Below, in pieces: positions 13,741-23,215 of a DNA stretch of 64,000 nt (position 1 is its first letter; every line of letters begins with the position of its first letter). Location: the NCBI RefSeq assembly GCF_001444405.1, contig NZ_CP013188.1, positions 744,001 to 808,000 of the forward strand, given 5' to 3'. A program made the position numbers and the translations under genes. Below the pieces are notes generated by a model, which did not search any database, was not told the DNA's origin, and worked only from the letters and a program-made list of their open reading frames with translations. This DNA is from Pseudoalteromonas phenolica (GTDB taxonomy: Bacteria; Pseudomonadota; Gammaproteobacteria; Enterobacterales; Alteromonadaceae).

Positions 13741-16332
13741 TTAAAACTGATAACGGGCGCCCAAATAGAAACGTCTGCCATTCGCATAAATCCCAGTAGG
13801 CGCGAATTGATTTCTTTCATAGGTATACGAGATTTCATTATTTAAGTTAATGAATTCGAACACGATATCTGTCTTATCATTGACTGAAACAGTTACATTA
13901 CCATCTAGCTGGCCATAATCATCCATGGTGACCTCTCCAATACCTGTAGCAAACTTAGTGCGGTAATTATATGCGAATCGAATGCTTAACCAGTGATTCT
14001 CGTAATAAGAAGTAATGTTAAAACTATGCTTTGATGTACCTGGTATAAGCGCTGAGGTTTCGGTTAAATGTTGAGTTCGGTTGCCATCTACAAAGGTATA
14101 GTTAGCGATAACACCAAAACCATTAAACAGGTGTTGTTGATAACTAAGCTCTAACCCTCTAACACTACCTCCATTACCATTTATTGGCCTGTCGATTGAC
14201 ATGATAATACCTTCATGGGTTTCTTGTTGCCTTTTAAATTCAATAAAAGACTCAACGTCTTTGTTGAAAATAGCGAGTGAGGCAAGAGCGCTTTCTTCAA
14301 AATACCATTCTAACCCCGCATCAAACTGAGTAGCTCGGTAAGGATCTAAATTTGGATTACCGCCTTGACCTTGCGCTTGGGTAACATTGTAGTTAGTAGA
14401 AGGCATTAAATGATGAAATTGAGCACGAGACATCACTCTAGCCACAGAAAATCGAGCAACTAGGTCATCATTAATGTCGAACTTAACATTTGCGCTAGGC
14501 AAAATATCGGTATAACTTTTCTCGTCAGTCAGCCACTCAAAACCGTTGCTATCTTGCGAGTCAGTTTGCTTAAATGCGGATGCATCTTGCCAAGTATTGA
14601 CGATTCTTACACCTATGTTGGCGCGGTAATTATCACCTTCAAGAAGCAGTTTGAGGTAACCTGCTAGCGACTGCTCCTGAATATCAAAACGGCTTGCAGT
14701 TTCTATCTCTTGCTTAAAGGGGAGTGTCGAAAATTCCTGACTGAGACTTTCAATATCTACAAAGCTGTATAGTTTTAAGGTTTCATGATTGCCAATTTGT
14801 GAAAGGTAGTTATCGACAAATGCAGCAGGGTGCTCAGCTAAATTGGTCGCAATTATACTGGCCAAGCCATTGAGGCCACCATCGAGTGATCTTAACCTAG
14901 AAAACTCACGAGTATGTTGTTTTATTTTAATGCCAAATTGTAGGTCAGAGAGTGCTTTATGCATCAACTCATAATTGAAATCAGCTTGCATATAAACAAG
15001 CGAATCTGTAGCGTCCTGTGCATCTTTTCTTGCCTCAGTTAAGCGCCATTGAGCGGCATCTAAAGGAGATATAGCATAATTCACAACAATATTTTTATGT
15101 TGCTCTGTACTAACTGAGTAATCAGTGTTTGCAGAAAACTGTGAGGTGAAATCTTCACTTGTTCCACCTCCACCATGGGTAAACCCGAATCGATACTGAT
15201 TTTGCCATCTAGGGATTGATTGGCTTAATTCTAGTTGAATACTACTGGTATCAATTTGTGATTTTCGCCAAATGGCTTCCATGCTGGTGTTAAACTCAGC
15301 ATCATTTAGTTGACTGTACTCGCCATAAATAAGGGTATTGTCAATGAGTTTCGGGTTTGTAAGTGTACCGCCTTTATTTAAAACAATTGCTGGTTGCCAT
15401 AAAAAATTTTGATTTGAGTTGTCAGCTTCCAATTGTGAATAAAGAAGGTGACTTTTAAATTGCCAATGAGGGTTCAGAATATATGAAATGCCTGAAGTTA
15501 GCGTTGTTAAAATACGTTGTTGCTGGAAAACGGCTGAACCACCGCCACCTGGAGTCCAAATATTTTTGAGGTCGGCTTTCTCATCGTCACTGCTGATATA
15601 CCGATTTTCTCCAATTTTAATTAAATCTCTTTCATGCCAGCCCCATGATTCAAGCCCATCTCGTCTTAACGAGCGCTTTAACCGGCTTGCTGTAAAGAGA
15701 ATTGCTAAGTCTTGGTTATTGTTTTTCCAATTAAAAACGGTACTGATTTGCGGGTCAAATTCATTTGATAAATCATTGTACTGCAACTGAGTGCTGATCA
15801 GAGCTAAATCACTATCTGTATAAAGAGGGTCTAGCGTCTTGATATTGATACTGCCGCCTAAAGAGCCCTCATCTTGGTTTGCTTGAGGTGTTTTATATAC
15901 CTCGAGCGAGGAGACAATATCTGCAGGCAACAGGGTGAAGTTGAATCCACGGTTCGGTTGTGATGAAATCCACCAATCTGCCGAGGCCAAGTATTGTCCG
16001 TTTAGAAAAGTTCTATTTTGTTCAGGTGTCGTGCCTCTAACACCTATACGCTCACCTTCACCTTGTACACGAGATAAAGATATTCCGGTGATCCTTTGTA
16101 AGGCTTCGGCTACATTTTTATCAGGAAACTTACCTATTTCTTGAGCACTGATAGTGTCACTGATTTGGTCATTCAAGCGTTTATAGCTCAAAGATTTGAC
16201 AACGCTGTCATGAAAGCCTCTAATTTGTATGGTTTCTAAGAGTGTAGCGTTATCTTTTTCTGAAGAATTAGCGGCAACTTGAGTGCAAAATAAGCTCAGA
16301 ATAATGAGAGATTTTGTTTTTTTATTTGTCAT
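13741..16332 (-). CDS. TonB-dependent outer-membrane receptor (Xanth/Caul type)
   Basis: 863 residues: signal peptide ending near CTQVAANS, a TonB-box region (ETIQIRGF), a plug domain (EIGKFPDKNVAEALQRITGI, GEGERIGVRGTTPEQNRTFL, then DEGSLGGSINIKT) and a 22-strand-type barrel ending in aromatic RRFYLGARYQF, the outer-membrane assembly signal. The plug type is that of large substrate-specific receptors common in Alteromonadales and Caulobacter. It is a paralogue of the receptor at 20158-22716, sharing long blocks in the plug. The S9 peptidase lies downstream on the same strand and a membrane-bound regulator is divergent upstream. The substrate is unknown; peptides are a reasonable guess from the neighbouring peptidase. 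Confidence 0.92.
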   Translation of the reverse strand: MTNKKTKSLIILSLFCTQVAANSSEKDNATLLETIQIRGFHDSVVKSLSYKRLNDQISDTISAQEIGKFPDKNVAEALQRITGISLSRVQGEGERIGVRGTTPEQNRTFLNGQYLASADWWISSQPNRGFNFTLLPADIVSSLEVYKTPQANQDEGSLGGSINIKTLDPLYTDSDLALISTQLQYNDLSNEFDPQISTVFNWKNNNQDLAILFTASRLKRSLRRDGLESWGWHERDLIKIGENRYISSDDEKADLKNIWTPGGGGSAVFQQQRILTTLTSGISYILNPHWQFKSHLLYSQLEADNSNQNFLWQPAIVLNKGGTLTNPKLIDNTLIYGEYSQLNDAEFNTSMEAIWRKSQIDTSSIQLELSQSIPRWQNQYRFGFTHGGGGTSEDFTSQFSANTDYSVSTEQHKNIVVNYAISPLDAAQWRLTEARKDAQDATDSLVYMQADFNYELMHKALSDLQFGIKIKQHTREFSRLRSLDGGLNGLASIIATNLAEHPAAFVDNYLSQIGNHETLKLYSFVDIESLSQEFSTLPFKQEIETASRFDIQEQSLAGYLKLLLEGDNYRANIGVRIVNTWQDASAFKQTDSQDSNGFEWLTDEKSYTDILPSANVKFDINDDLVARFSVARVMSRAQFHHLMPSTNYNVTQAQGQGGNPNLDPYRATQFDAGLEWYFEESALASLAIFNKDVESFIEFKRQQETHEGIIMSIDRPINGNGGSVRGLELSYQQHLFNGFGVIANYTFVDGNRTQHLTETSALIPGTSKHSFNITSYYENHWLSIRFAYNYRTKFATGIGEVTMDDYGQLDGNVTVSVNDKTDIVFEFINLNNEISYTYERNQFAPTGIYANGRRFYLGARYQF

Positions 16333-16477
16333 TTATGCAAACCTCAAGAATAACCAAACTAAAAATAGTTGTATGGGCTTCAATATTGAGTGTGTATTAT
16401 GAGAAACAATATACGCTTTTATAACGAATTTAACCATTACTTTACGGTAAGACCACAGAATAAGGTATTTTGAAATT

Positions 16478-18547
16478 TTGCAGTCGTCACGGATTTTAGT
16501 GAATGATGTCTTAGTTGAACCTGCTGCACTGAAAATAAAAATTTCAGGTCAATGGCAAGCAATTGAGGCTAAGCAGTTAGCTTTGTTGTTGCTTTTGATC
16601 CAACATCAAGGCCAGTGCGTGAGCCGTGATACCATCATTGAAAAATTATGGCCGAATACTTTAGTCAGTGATAACTCTGTTTCACAGTTAGTTGCACAAC
16701 TTCGAAAAACACTGCAAGACAACAAAGCAGCAGCTAGATTTATAAAAACTGTTCCTCGAGAAGGTTATCAACTTGTCGCTTCAATTTCTGAGCCTCCTAG
16801 CATAAAAGAAAAACTTGTTGCCCCAAGAATTAATAGGCCTATTTACTGGTTATTATTTGGTGGCGGGGTAGGGGTTGTGATATCAATTATAGTGAGTTAT
16901 CTGAGTCAACCAATCAAACAGACCAGTCCCTTTAAATATGATTCCAGACTGACATCGGCTCCTGGTCTTGAGGTTTACTTACGTTATTCGCCTGAAGGAC
17001 GCTATCTGGCTTTCAGTCACTTAGATGAAAATCAGTCACAATTCGACTTGGCAGTTTACGACAGTCAGAGCAAAATTGTGCATAGCTTAAAAAGCACTAG
17101 TTATAGCGAAGAAGCACCAGTGTGGTCACCTGATGGTAAATGGCTAGCATACTATCGTTTTGATCCATTTAAGTGTGAGGTACGCGCTATTGCAGTGGAC
17201 CACACAATAGAAATGTGGCGTTTAGGCAAAGAGAAGAAGCTCTTTGATTGTGAGCTGGGTTACGGTCCACGTAAGCTTTATTGGCTTACTAATAATCATA
17301 TTGTGTTTAACACACAAAAGATAAACAAGTTAATTGTAGAGTCATATGAATTTGACTCTCAACTTAACCTAGTTAAATCCTATGAATACCCTGAGGTGGT
17401 AGGTGAAATTTTAGACGTCGTACCAGAGTCAACAAAACTATTATTAAAGTCTCAGGCTAGTGGCGAGTTTGATTTAGTTTTTCAAACTTTAGAAAATCCC
17501 GAAAAAAAATCAAATGTATTAAGTTCTTTCGATGCTGCGCTTGCGGTTTGGTATCAGCCAGATCAAATAATTACTGCTCAAGATCAGCTACAGATTCAAA
17601 ACATAACTAGACAAACGACTCTGCCTATTAGCAGCAATTCTAGCCTCATTGGCGATTTAGATATAAGTAGGTCAAGAGGCTCCATCGCCTACTCGGAAGG
17701 GCATGCGCAAGTGAGTGTATACAGGCTAGATAGTCTCCGCAATTTAGTGCCAATTAGTTCTGCAACAAGGATAGATGTCAGCCCTAGTGTATCTTCTGAT
17801 GGCAATTACTATGCGTTTGTTTCAAAACAGACTCGTCAAAATTTAAGTTCCGAAGTTTGGGTGAGGAATAAATTAAGGGCAAATGCTGAACTGGTTTATA
17901 CACTAGAAAGCATTGAGTCAGCTAGGTTATTACTATTCTCGCCTGACAACCAATATCTGGCATTAATGACAGAGTCAAATAAATTATTAGTCATTAATTT
18001 ATTTGCAAAATCAGCAGTTAAAATCGCTACAGAGTTTAATTTGCTTAGAAATGTGTTCTGGGCTAGAGACAGTCATTCATTATTCTTCACAAGTTCCGAT
18101 GAAAATGGTAATCCATTAAATTGGCAATACGATTTACTTGATTCTGGTAATAAATTATTAAAAACACACCAGGAGTGGCCGCCGTTAAAAGAGCGCAACA
18201 TTACATTTACGCAATTTTCTGAAGACATGAAGTCATATCTGCTTCCAAGGCTTACTGCGTACTTCGATGAATCTCAGTTGACGGCATCATTTGCTTTATA
18301 TCTGCCAGTACTTCATGAACATGGCGCGTATTTTGTTATCAGAACTGGACATGAGTTGTCTCTATACGAGTATGATAATACAACTGGGGAGGTTAGTTTA
18401 CTGAAAGAGCTAGGCACTTACCTATACGATATTAATACGCCCCTTGCTTTAACGACCAGTAAAAATGGAAAGCAAATTTTATTTAATCGCATTGATGGGA
18501 TTGAAATGGATATAGTACTTCATCAAAGTACTAAAGAGCGTCAATAA
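16478..18547 (+). CDS. membrane-bound winged-helix regulator with periplasmic beta-propeller
   Basis: 689 residues. Residues 1-100 are an OmpR/ToxR-type winged helix (RDTIIEKLWPNTLVSDNSVS, VAQLRKTLQ, then FIKTVPREGYQLV). One membrane helix follows at about 122-142 (YWLLFGGGVGVVISIIVSYL). The rest is periplasmic and contains PD40/WD40-like blades (YSPEGRYLAFSH, EAPVWSPDGKWLAYY, FSPDNQYLALM). This is a CadC-like one-component regulator, which can sense a periplasmic signal and bind DNA without a kinase. The start appears to be TTG at 16478, because a stop lies just upstream. It is divergent from one TonB-dependent receptor and near its paralogue, which are the likely targets. It overlaps the convergent Sel1-TonB gene by 17 bases. 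Confidence 0.85.
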   Translation: MQSSRILVNDVLVEPAALKIKISGQWQAIEAKQLALLLLLIQHQGQCVSRDTIIEKLWPNTLVSDNSVSQLVAQLRKTLQDNKAAARFIKTVPREGYQLVASISEPPSIKEKLVAPRINRPIYWLLFGGGVGVVISIIVSYLSQPIKQTSPFKYDSRLTSAPGLEVYLRYSPEGRYLAFSHLDENQSQFDLAVYDSQSKIVHSLKSTSYSEEAPVWSPDGKWLAYYRFDPFKCEVRAIAVDHTIEMWRLGKEKKLFDCELGYGPRKLYWLTNNHIVFNTQKINKLIVESYEFDSQLNLVKSYEYPEVVGEILDVVPESTKLLLKSQASGEFDLVFQTLENPEKKSNVLSSFDAALAVWYQPDQIITAQDQLQIQNITRQTTLPISSNSSLIGDLDISRSRGSIAYSEGHAQVSVYRLDSLRNLVPISSATRIDVSPSVSSDGNYYAFVSKQTRQNLSSEVWVRNKLRANAELVYTLESIESARLLLFSPDNQYLALMTESNKLLVINLFAKSAVKIATEFNLLRNVFWARDSHSLFFTSSDENGNPLNWQYDLLDSGNKLLKTHQEWPPLKERNITFTQFSEDMKSYLLPRLTAYFDESQLTASFALYLPVLHEHGAYFVIRTGHELSLYEYDNTTGEVSLLKELGTYLYDINTPLALTTSKNGKQILFNRIDGIEMDIVLHQSTKERQ

Positions 18548-19874
18548 ACGTTTTGATAGCTTTAGTTGACCAGTTTCTATCTTGAGCGGAATCAAGAGCT
18601 TGCTTGGCGTATTTCAAAGATAAGGTTTTATTTGAAGCTGATTTCGCTTTTAAAAGTAACAATGTCGGGTGAGCATCATCTATGCTAAGACCTGTATCTA
18701 TGCACCTCTTAGATTTTTCTTCTTGGCTTGGTATTGTTTGAAGTAAAAGGCACATTTCTTTGATAGCGCGAAAATGACCTAATTCTGCTGCTCGTTTGAA
18801 ATAGTCTAACGCACGGTTTGGGCTGTACTCTGGACTTTGATTATCCGCCAATACTGTCCCTAATCGATAAAGTGCCGGAATACTGTTTTGTTTTGCTGCA
18901 ACTTTTAACCAATTCAAAGCGATCTGTCTATCAGGGTCATGGTTATCATTGTTCAGTAAGCTTACTGCAAGTTTATATTGTGCTAATGGGAAATTATTTT
19001 TTGCAGACGCAAACAATAAACTCTGTGCAGCCTGCTCATCTTGCCAATGGTATCTTAATAGCTTACTTGCATTGTATTCGCTAGATTGTAACCATTGAGA
19101 GATATAAAACTGCACTTCGCTATTGCCTTGCTCGGCGGCATCAATATGTTCACTAATTGATTGTTTATACTGCTTTCTTTGATTTTGAAATGCGGTTCTA
19201 TATTGTTTTCCTTTGAAAGTAGTGAAGTGATATGTGAGTGAACGATTCTGTATTGGTGTTGTTGTGTCGTATCGCCATAGACTAACGGCATTGATTAGCT
19301 CTGTTGAAAATATGTGTTTCGGATGAGCCGCAATTAAACTGATGTCAGTGACAGCACCACTATCGTCAATATCAAACTCGACCCATACCCAACCTTCAAC
19401 ACCTTGTCTAATTGCTTGCTCAGGGTAGTTGGGTTGGTGATCTTTTACTTTGGTTAAATTCTGTTTGCTTTTCTTGAAAGAGCTAGGATAAAACTGCTTG
19501 GAAATAACTTCAAAGCCATATTGATGTTTCAAAGCTAAATACATATCTTCTAGCACTTGCTTGTCAGGATATTGTTGCTTAATTAATTCAGCTGTTTGTT
19601 TTGCATCGGTTAAACCAAAATCACTGGCAAGCAAGAACCACGCATAAGCTCTTGGGAGGCTCTTTGTAGTGCCTTGACCATGAAGTGACATCACGGCTAA
19701 ATTGTACATGGCATCAGTATTGCCAAATTGGCTTAATTCAATAAATTCATCGTGTGCAAGGGAGTAATTTTGTTGCTGGTAATGTTGTGTCGCACTGAAT
19801 AAGTCTGCATAACTTTGCTTTGAAAAACAGATAAGTAATATCAGTAATGGTCCTGTAAAACGCAAAAAGTCCAT
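18531..19874 (-). CDS. Sel1-repeat protein with an embedded TonB C-terminal domain
   Basis: 447 residues with a signal peptide (LLILLICFSKQSYA). Residues about 30-85 carry a Sel1-like repeat (GNTDAMYNLAVMSLHGQG). A TonB C-terminal-type domain follows at about 145-225 (PNYPEQAIRQGVEGWVWVEF, GAVTDISLIAAHPKHIF). Further Sel1 repeats run from about 230 to 390 (FPLAQYKLAVSLLNN, IPALYRLGTVLADN, ALDYFKRAAELGHF). Canonical TonB has its domain at the C-terminus behind a proline-rich spacer. Here it is internal and the spacer is missing. The protein sits between two paralogous TonB-dependent receptors, so it may be a dedicated periplasmic partner of them. No transmembrane anchor other than the signal sequence is visible. 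Confidence 0.82.
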   Translation of the reverse strand: MDFLRFTGPLLILLICFSKQSYADLFSATQHYQQQNYSLAHDEFIELSQFGNTDAMYNLAVMSLHGQGTTKSLPRAYAWFLLASDFGLTDAKQTAELIKQQYPDKQVLEDMYLALKHQYGFEVISKQFYPSSFKKSKQNLTKVKDHQPNYPEQAIRQGVEGWVWVEFDIDDSGAVTDISLIAAHPKHIFSTELINAVSLWRYDTTTPIQNRSLTYHFTTFKGKQYRTAFQNQRKQYKQSISEHIDAAEQGNSEVQFYISQWLQSSEYNASKLLRYHWQDEQAAQSLLFASAKNNFPLAQYKLAVSLLNNDNHDPDRQIALNWLKVAAKQNSIPALYRLGTVLADNQSPEYSPNRALDYFKRAAELGHFRAIKEMCLLLQTIPSQEEKSKRCIDTGLSIDDAHPTLLLLKAKSASNKTLSLKYAKQALDSAQDRNWSTKAIKTFIDAL

Positions 19875-20043
19875 AAATAAGAAATAAATACCTATCTAAG
19901 CGAAATTAAATGAAACTGAACAAGAGTTGAAGCTCAACTATGACACGAAATCACTAGTCTTGTATAGTTTATGGGATTCATATGGTAAGAGTTTTTGTTG
20001 TATTTTCATAAATTCTCATCAAGTTCTTAAATAATTAAAAAAG

Positions 20044-20073
20044 AAAGCTGATGTACTTACGTACACCAGCTTT
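20044..20073 (-). terminator. terminator of the second Xanth/Caul-type receptor
   Basis: AAAGCTGATGTAC (20044-20056) pairs with GTACACCAGCTTT (20061-20073) with one G-U type mismatch and a 4-base loop. On the minus strand the stem is followed by CTTTTTT, making an intrinsic terminator for the receptor gene ending at 20158. Confidence 0.75.
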
Positions 20074-20078
20074 AGGGA

Positions 20079-20159
20079 GTGCTCCGGGCTTAGCACCATG
20101 TTTATGCAAGCGAACTTGCATAAACTTTTAAGTCATACCTGTGTTAGCTGAAATGACTT
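20079..20159 (-). other. tandem hairpins in the receptor 3' untranslated region
   Basis: Between the receptor stop codon and its terminator there are three further inverted repeats: AAGTCAT/ATGACTT (20130-20136 with 20153-20159, overlapping the stop), a perfect 11-bp stem GTTTATGCAAG/CTTGCATAAAC with a CGAA loop (20100-20125), and GTGCT/AGCAC (20079-20096). With the terminator this makes four consecutive stems in 116 bases. It may be a structured 3' RNA, a stabilising element or a 3'-derived small RNA. Confidence 0.5.
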
Positions 20160-22716
20160 AAAAACTGAAACGCAAACCTGCCATAAAGCGTCTACCATCT
20201 TTGTAAACACCTGTTAGCGCTTGCTTCACACCTTCTTCTTGATAACTGAAAGTGTGCTCATCTGTTAAATTAATCACTTCGAAAACAGCGGTAATATTCT
20301 CATTGATGTTGTAATTAAATGATGCATCAATTTGACCATACGCATCTTGATAACCAGGCCATGCTCGGCCAGTGTCATAACCCGTACGGTAGTTATATGA
20401 AATTCGACCACTGTAAGTCTCATTTTCGTAGTAAGTGCTGAAGTTGAATGTATGTTCTGAAATGCCTGGGATAAGAATGTCATTACCCTCAAGATCTTTT
20501 GACTCACCATCTACAAATGTATAGTTCGCAGCTATACCAAAACCTTCTGCCAACTCAGTTTGATAGCCTAATTCGATACCTTTCAGAGTACCTGCCGGGC
20601 CATTAATAGGGCGGCTGATCTCGATTTCAACATTATCAAATGTTTCAGTTTGGGTATTTTCACCAAGTGTTGATTGCAAATCTTTATAGAAAAGAGCAGA
20701 AGAGAAAATACCTGCGTCAGAGAAGTACCACTCGTAACCAACGTCAAATTGAGTTGCGCGATAAGGATCTATATTTGAGTTACCACCCGTACCTACACGC
20801 GTTTCAGTGTTATAGGTGGTTGCATTTGTCATTGCAGCATAATCTGGACGGGTCATAACACGTGCAGCACTGAAGCGTAAGATCATGTCTTCTTCAATAT
20901 CTACAGCAAGGTTGATACTAGGAAGTATATCAAAATAACTTTTATCTTCTTCTTGCCAAACCTTTGCATCAGCAGGGCCTACATAAGCACCGGTTGTTTG
21001 TTTAGTTTCAACAAGACGAACACCCAAATTACCTCGCATTCCGTCAGCATCTATATCGGCCTTTATATAACTGGCTAAGATCTTTTCAGTGATTGCGAAA
21101 TTACTGTCATAAAGGTAATCATATTGCCAAGATAATGCGTCACCAGCCGCTCTAGTCTTATCTAAGTCAGTCATTGCATAACTTTTTAAAGTACCAGATG
21201 TACCAATACCTGATAAGAAGTCACTCGGTGCTACGAAGGAATAATCCGCTAGGTTCCAATTTAAATCAGTTCGAGTTTGCGAACGAAGTCGAACGTTTTC
21301 ACGTTTGTGGTCACGATATTTCACACCCATTTTGATTTTACTGAACACTGCAACATCAATGGCACGTTCAAAGTCAGTTTGGCCATAATATTCTTTATCT
21401 AAAGCATCATTTGAGTCATAACGTAAAAACCCTAAATTCCAGTGTTTGCCGTCGGCAGGGTCTTTTGCATAGCTGGTTTCAATGCTTTCGACGTTTTGCG
21501 CATTGTAACTATGAACTGCATTACCTTCCCAGCCAACACTACGGTCTGTTTGAGTACCACCTGAACCTTCAGTTACACCGATGTGGTAACTTGATTTCCA
21601 GATTTCGCCATCATGAATTAGCTTAAGATCATAAGAATTTGTTTTAAGTTTAGAGTTACGAATTTTAGTTTCATCTAAAATGTTATTACCATCTGGAGAC
21701 AAACCAAGGGTGCCAGCCTGCGCAAACTTGCCTACTTTGGCGTGGTCAACGATATCTAGAGATTGATATTTTGAACCACCGTATCCTGGTAACCACAGGA
21801 AGTTTTGGTTTGCGTTATTTGCTTCTAATGTCGAATTTAATGCATTAAAAGTAACATCCATGTTATCCGAAGGGCGATATTGAAGCGTAAAATTAAAGCC
21901 AGTTCTTACACGACCTTGAGTAAACATGGCAGAGCCACCGCCACCAGGCGTATAAACATTTTCTACAACAGTACCATCCTCAAGCGTCTCATCACGATGC
22001 GTCCAGCTCCAAGCTTCGATACCATCGCGGCGTAGGTTTCGCTCTTGTCTAAATACCGAGACTAAGGCACCAATTGATTCTTCATCATTTTTCCAGCTAT
22101 ATAAACCAGCTAACTGCGGATCTGTTTCACCAGATACTTCACTGTGTTGCATAATGACAGAACCAGCAATTTTATTTGCATCTAAATCAAGAGGTTTACG
22201 GGTTTTAACGATAACAGTACCACCAATTGAGCCCTCGTCGATGTCAGCTTCTGGTGACTTATATACTTCTAAACCTGATACAATTTCAGAAGGGAGCATT
22301 GTATAGTTAAAGCCACGGCTTGCTGATGAGTCTACCCACCAATCAGCTGAACCAACAGCTTGTCCATTGAGTAATGTTCTATTTTGGTTTTCAGATGTAC
22401 CACGGATACTAATACGCTCACCTTCACCAAAGTTACGGCTCATTGAGACACCTGTTATACGCTGCAAGGATTCCGCGACGTTTTGATCTGGAAATTTACC
22501 AATATCTTCAGAAGATACCGCATCGACTATAGAGTTAGCGTAGCGCTTAGCGTTGATTGATTTAACAACACTGCCACGGATCCCTCTGACTTGGATCACT
22601 TCAACTTCATCTGTTTGTGCACCTTGTGCTAAACTCGATGAACTAAAACTTGCTGTTGATGCCATAAGAATGCTGCTGATTAAAACAGCAAGCGGCTTTT
22701 TATTATTTGTACTCAT
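20158..22716 (-). CDS. TonB-dependent outer-membrane receptor (Xanth/Caul type), paralogue
   Basis: 852 residues with a signal peptide (about 1-30), a TonB box (EVEVIQVRGI), a plug domain (EDIGKFPDQNVAESLQRITG, GEGERISIRGTSENQNRTLL, DIDEGSIGGTVIVKTR) and a barrel that ends in RRFMAGLRFSF. A strong AAGGGG ribosome binding site precedes the ATG. It is clearly paralogous to the receptor at 13741-16332, with which it shares plug motifs and conserved barrel blocks (GNSNIDPYRATQFDVGYEWY). The two receptors, the membrane-bound regulator and the Sel1-TonB protein probably form one uptake island. The substrate is unknown. Confidence 0.93.
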   Translation of the reverse strand: MSTNNKKPLAVLISSILMASTASFSSSSLAQGAQTDEVEVIQVRGIRGSVVKSINAKRYANSIVDAVSSEDIGKFPDQNVAESLQRITGVSMSRNFGEGERISIRGTSENQNRTLLNGQAVGSADWWVDSSASRGFNYTMLPSEIVSGLEVYKSPEADIDEGSIGGTVIVKTRKPLDLDANKIAGSVIMQHSEVSGETDPQLAGLYSWKNDEESIGALVSVFRQERNLRRDGIEAWSWTHRDETLEDGTVVENVYTPGGGGSAMFTQGRVRTGFNFTLQYRPSDNMDVTFNALNSTLEANNANQNFLWLPGYGGSKYQSLDIVDHAKVGKFAQAGTLGLSPDGNNILDETKIRNSKLKTNSYDLKLIHDGEIWKSSYHIGVTEGSGGTQTDRSVGWEGNAVHSYNAQNVESIETSYAKDPADGKHWNLGFLRYDSNDALDKEYYGQTDFERAIDVAVFSKIKMGVKYRDHKRENVRLRSQTRTDLNWNLADYSFVAPSDFLSGIGTSGTLKSYAMTDLDKTRAAGDALSWQYDYLYDSNFAITEKILASYIKADIDADGMRGNLGVRLVETKQTTGAYVGPADAKVWQEEDKSYFDILPSINLAVDIEEDMILRFSAARVMTRPDYAAMTNATTYNTETRVGTGGNSNIDPYRATQFDVGYEWYFSDAGIFSSALFYKDLQSTLGENTQTETFDNVEIEISRPINGPAGTLKGIELGYQTELAEGFGIAANYTFVDGESKDLEGNDILIPGISEHTFNFSTYYENETYSGRISYNYRTGYDTGRAWPGYQDAYGQIDASFNYNINENITAVFEVINLTDEHTFSYQEEGVKQALTGVYKDGRRFMAGLRFSF

Positions 22717-23215
22717 GCTTTGATTCCCCTTGAAAGCATTTAATTAACAATTGCGTGTGCTTTGCAATGTTTAATAAGTTAATACTTGTTTAATAGGAAA
22801 TCTTGAAACTAAGTGATTAGTTGTGATTAATTGAATTTAAAGTCTAAGATTATGACTTTATTGGATATTAAATTTAATGAGTTAACTTTACTTTTTTATT
22901 TATATGTTGACCTATGCTAGCTTTCACAAATAAAAATTAATGTTTTCTTAACCATCTTGCCTGTTTTCAGTTCTTCTAAATTTATAACCTATTTTATTTA
23001 GTTCTCATAATGTTTCCATTAGTGTTGAAACTTTTTTCATCAAAGGAATTGGTTTAACTTGTTACAATAGAGCGCGAGTATCAGGCTAGTTTTGACAGAG
23101 TGCAAAGCATGTCATTGAGAGTTAATTGAGAATGTTATTTTAGAAGGTGAGCTTCCAATGGCTTGCAGGTTTTTTTGAATAGCTAGAGCTGAAGTAGTCA
23201 GCCCTAGCTGATTTA
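22717..23215. other. long upstream region of the TonB-dependent receptor gene
   Basis: About 500 bases with no convincing gene on either strand. It must carry the promoter of the receptor at 20158-22716, but I could not pick out a clear -35/-10 pair. At its right end, directly after the ThrE-type gene stop, is an imperfect inverted repeat: AGCTAGAGCTGA (23181-23192) with TCAGCCCTAGCT (23198-23209). It lacks a following T tract on either strand, so it is not a standard terminator. Confidence 0.35.

Noticed and set aside
23181..23209. Imperfect inverted repeat after the ThrE-type gene as a terminator
   Set aside because: Neither strand has a T tract after the stem, so I list it only as part of the intergenic region.
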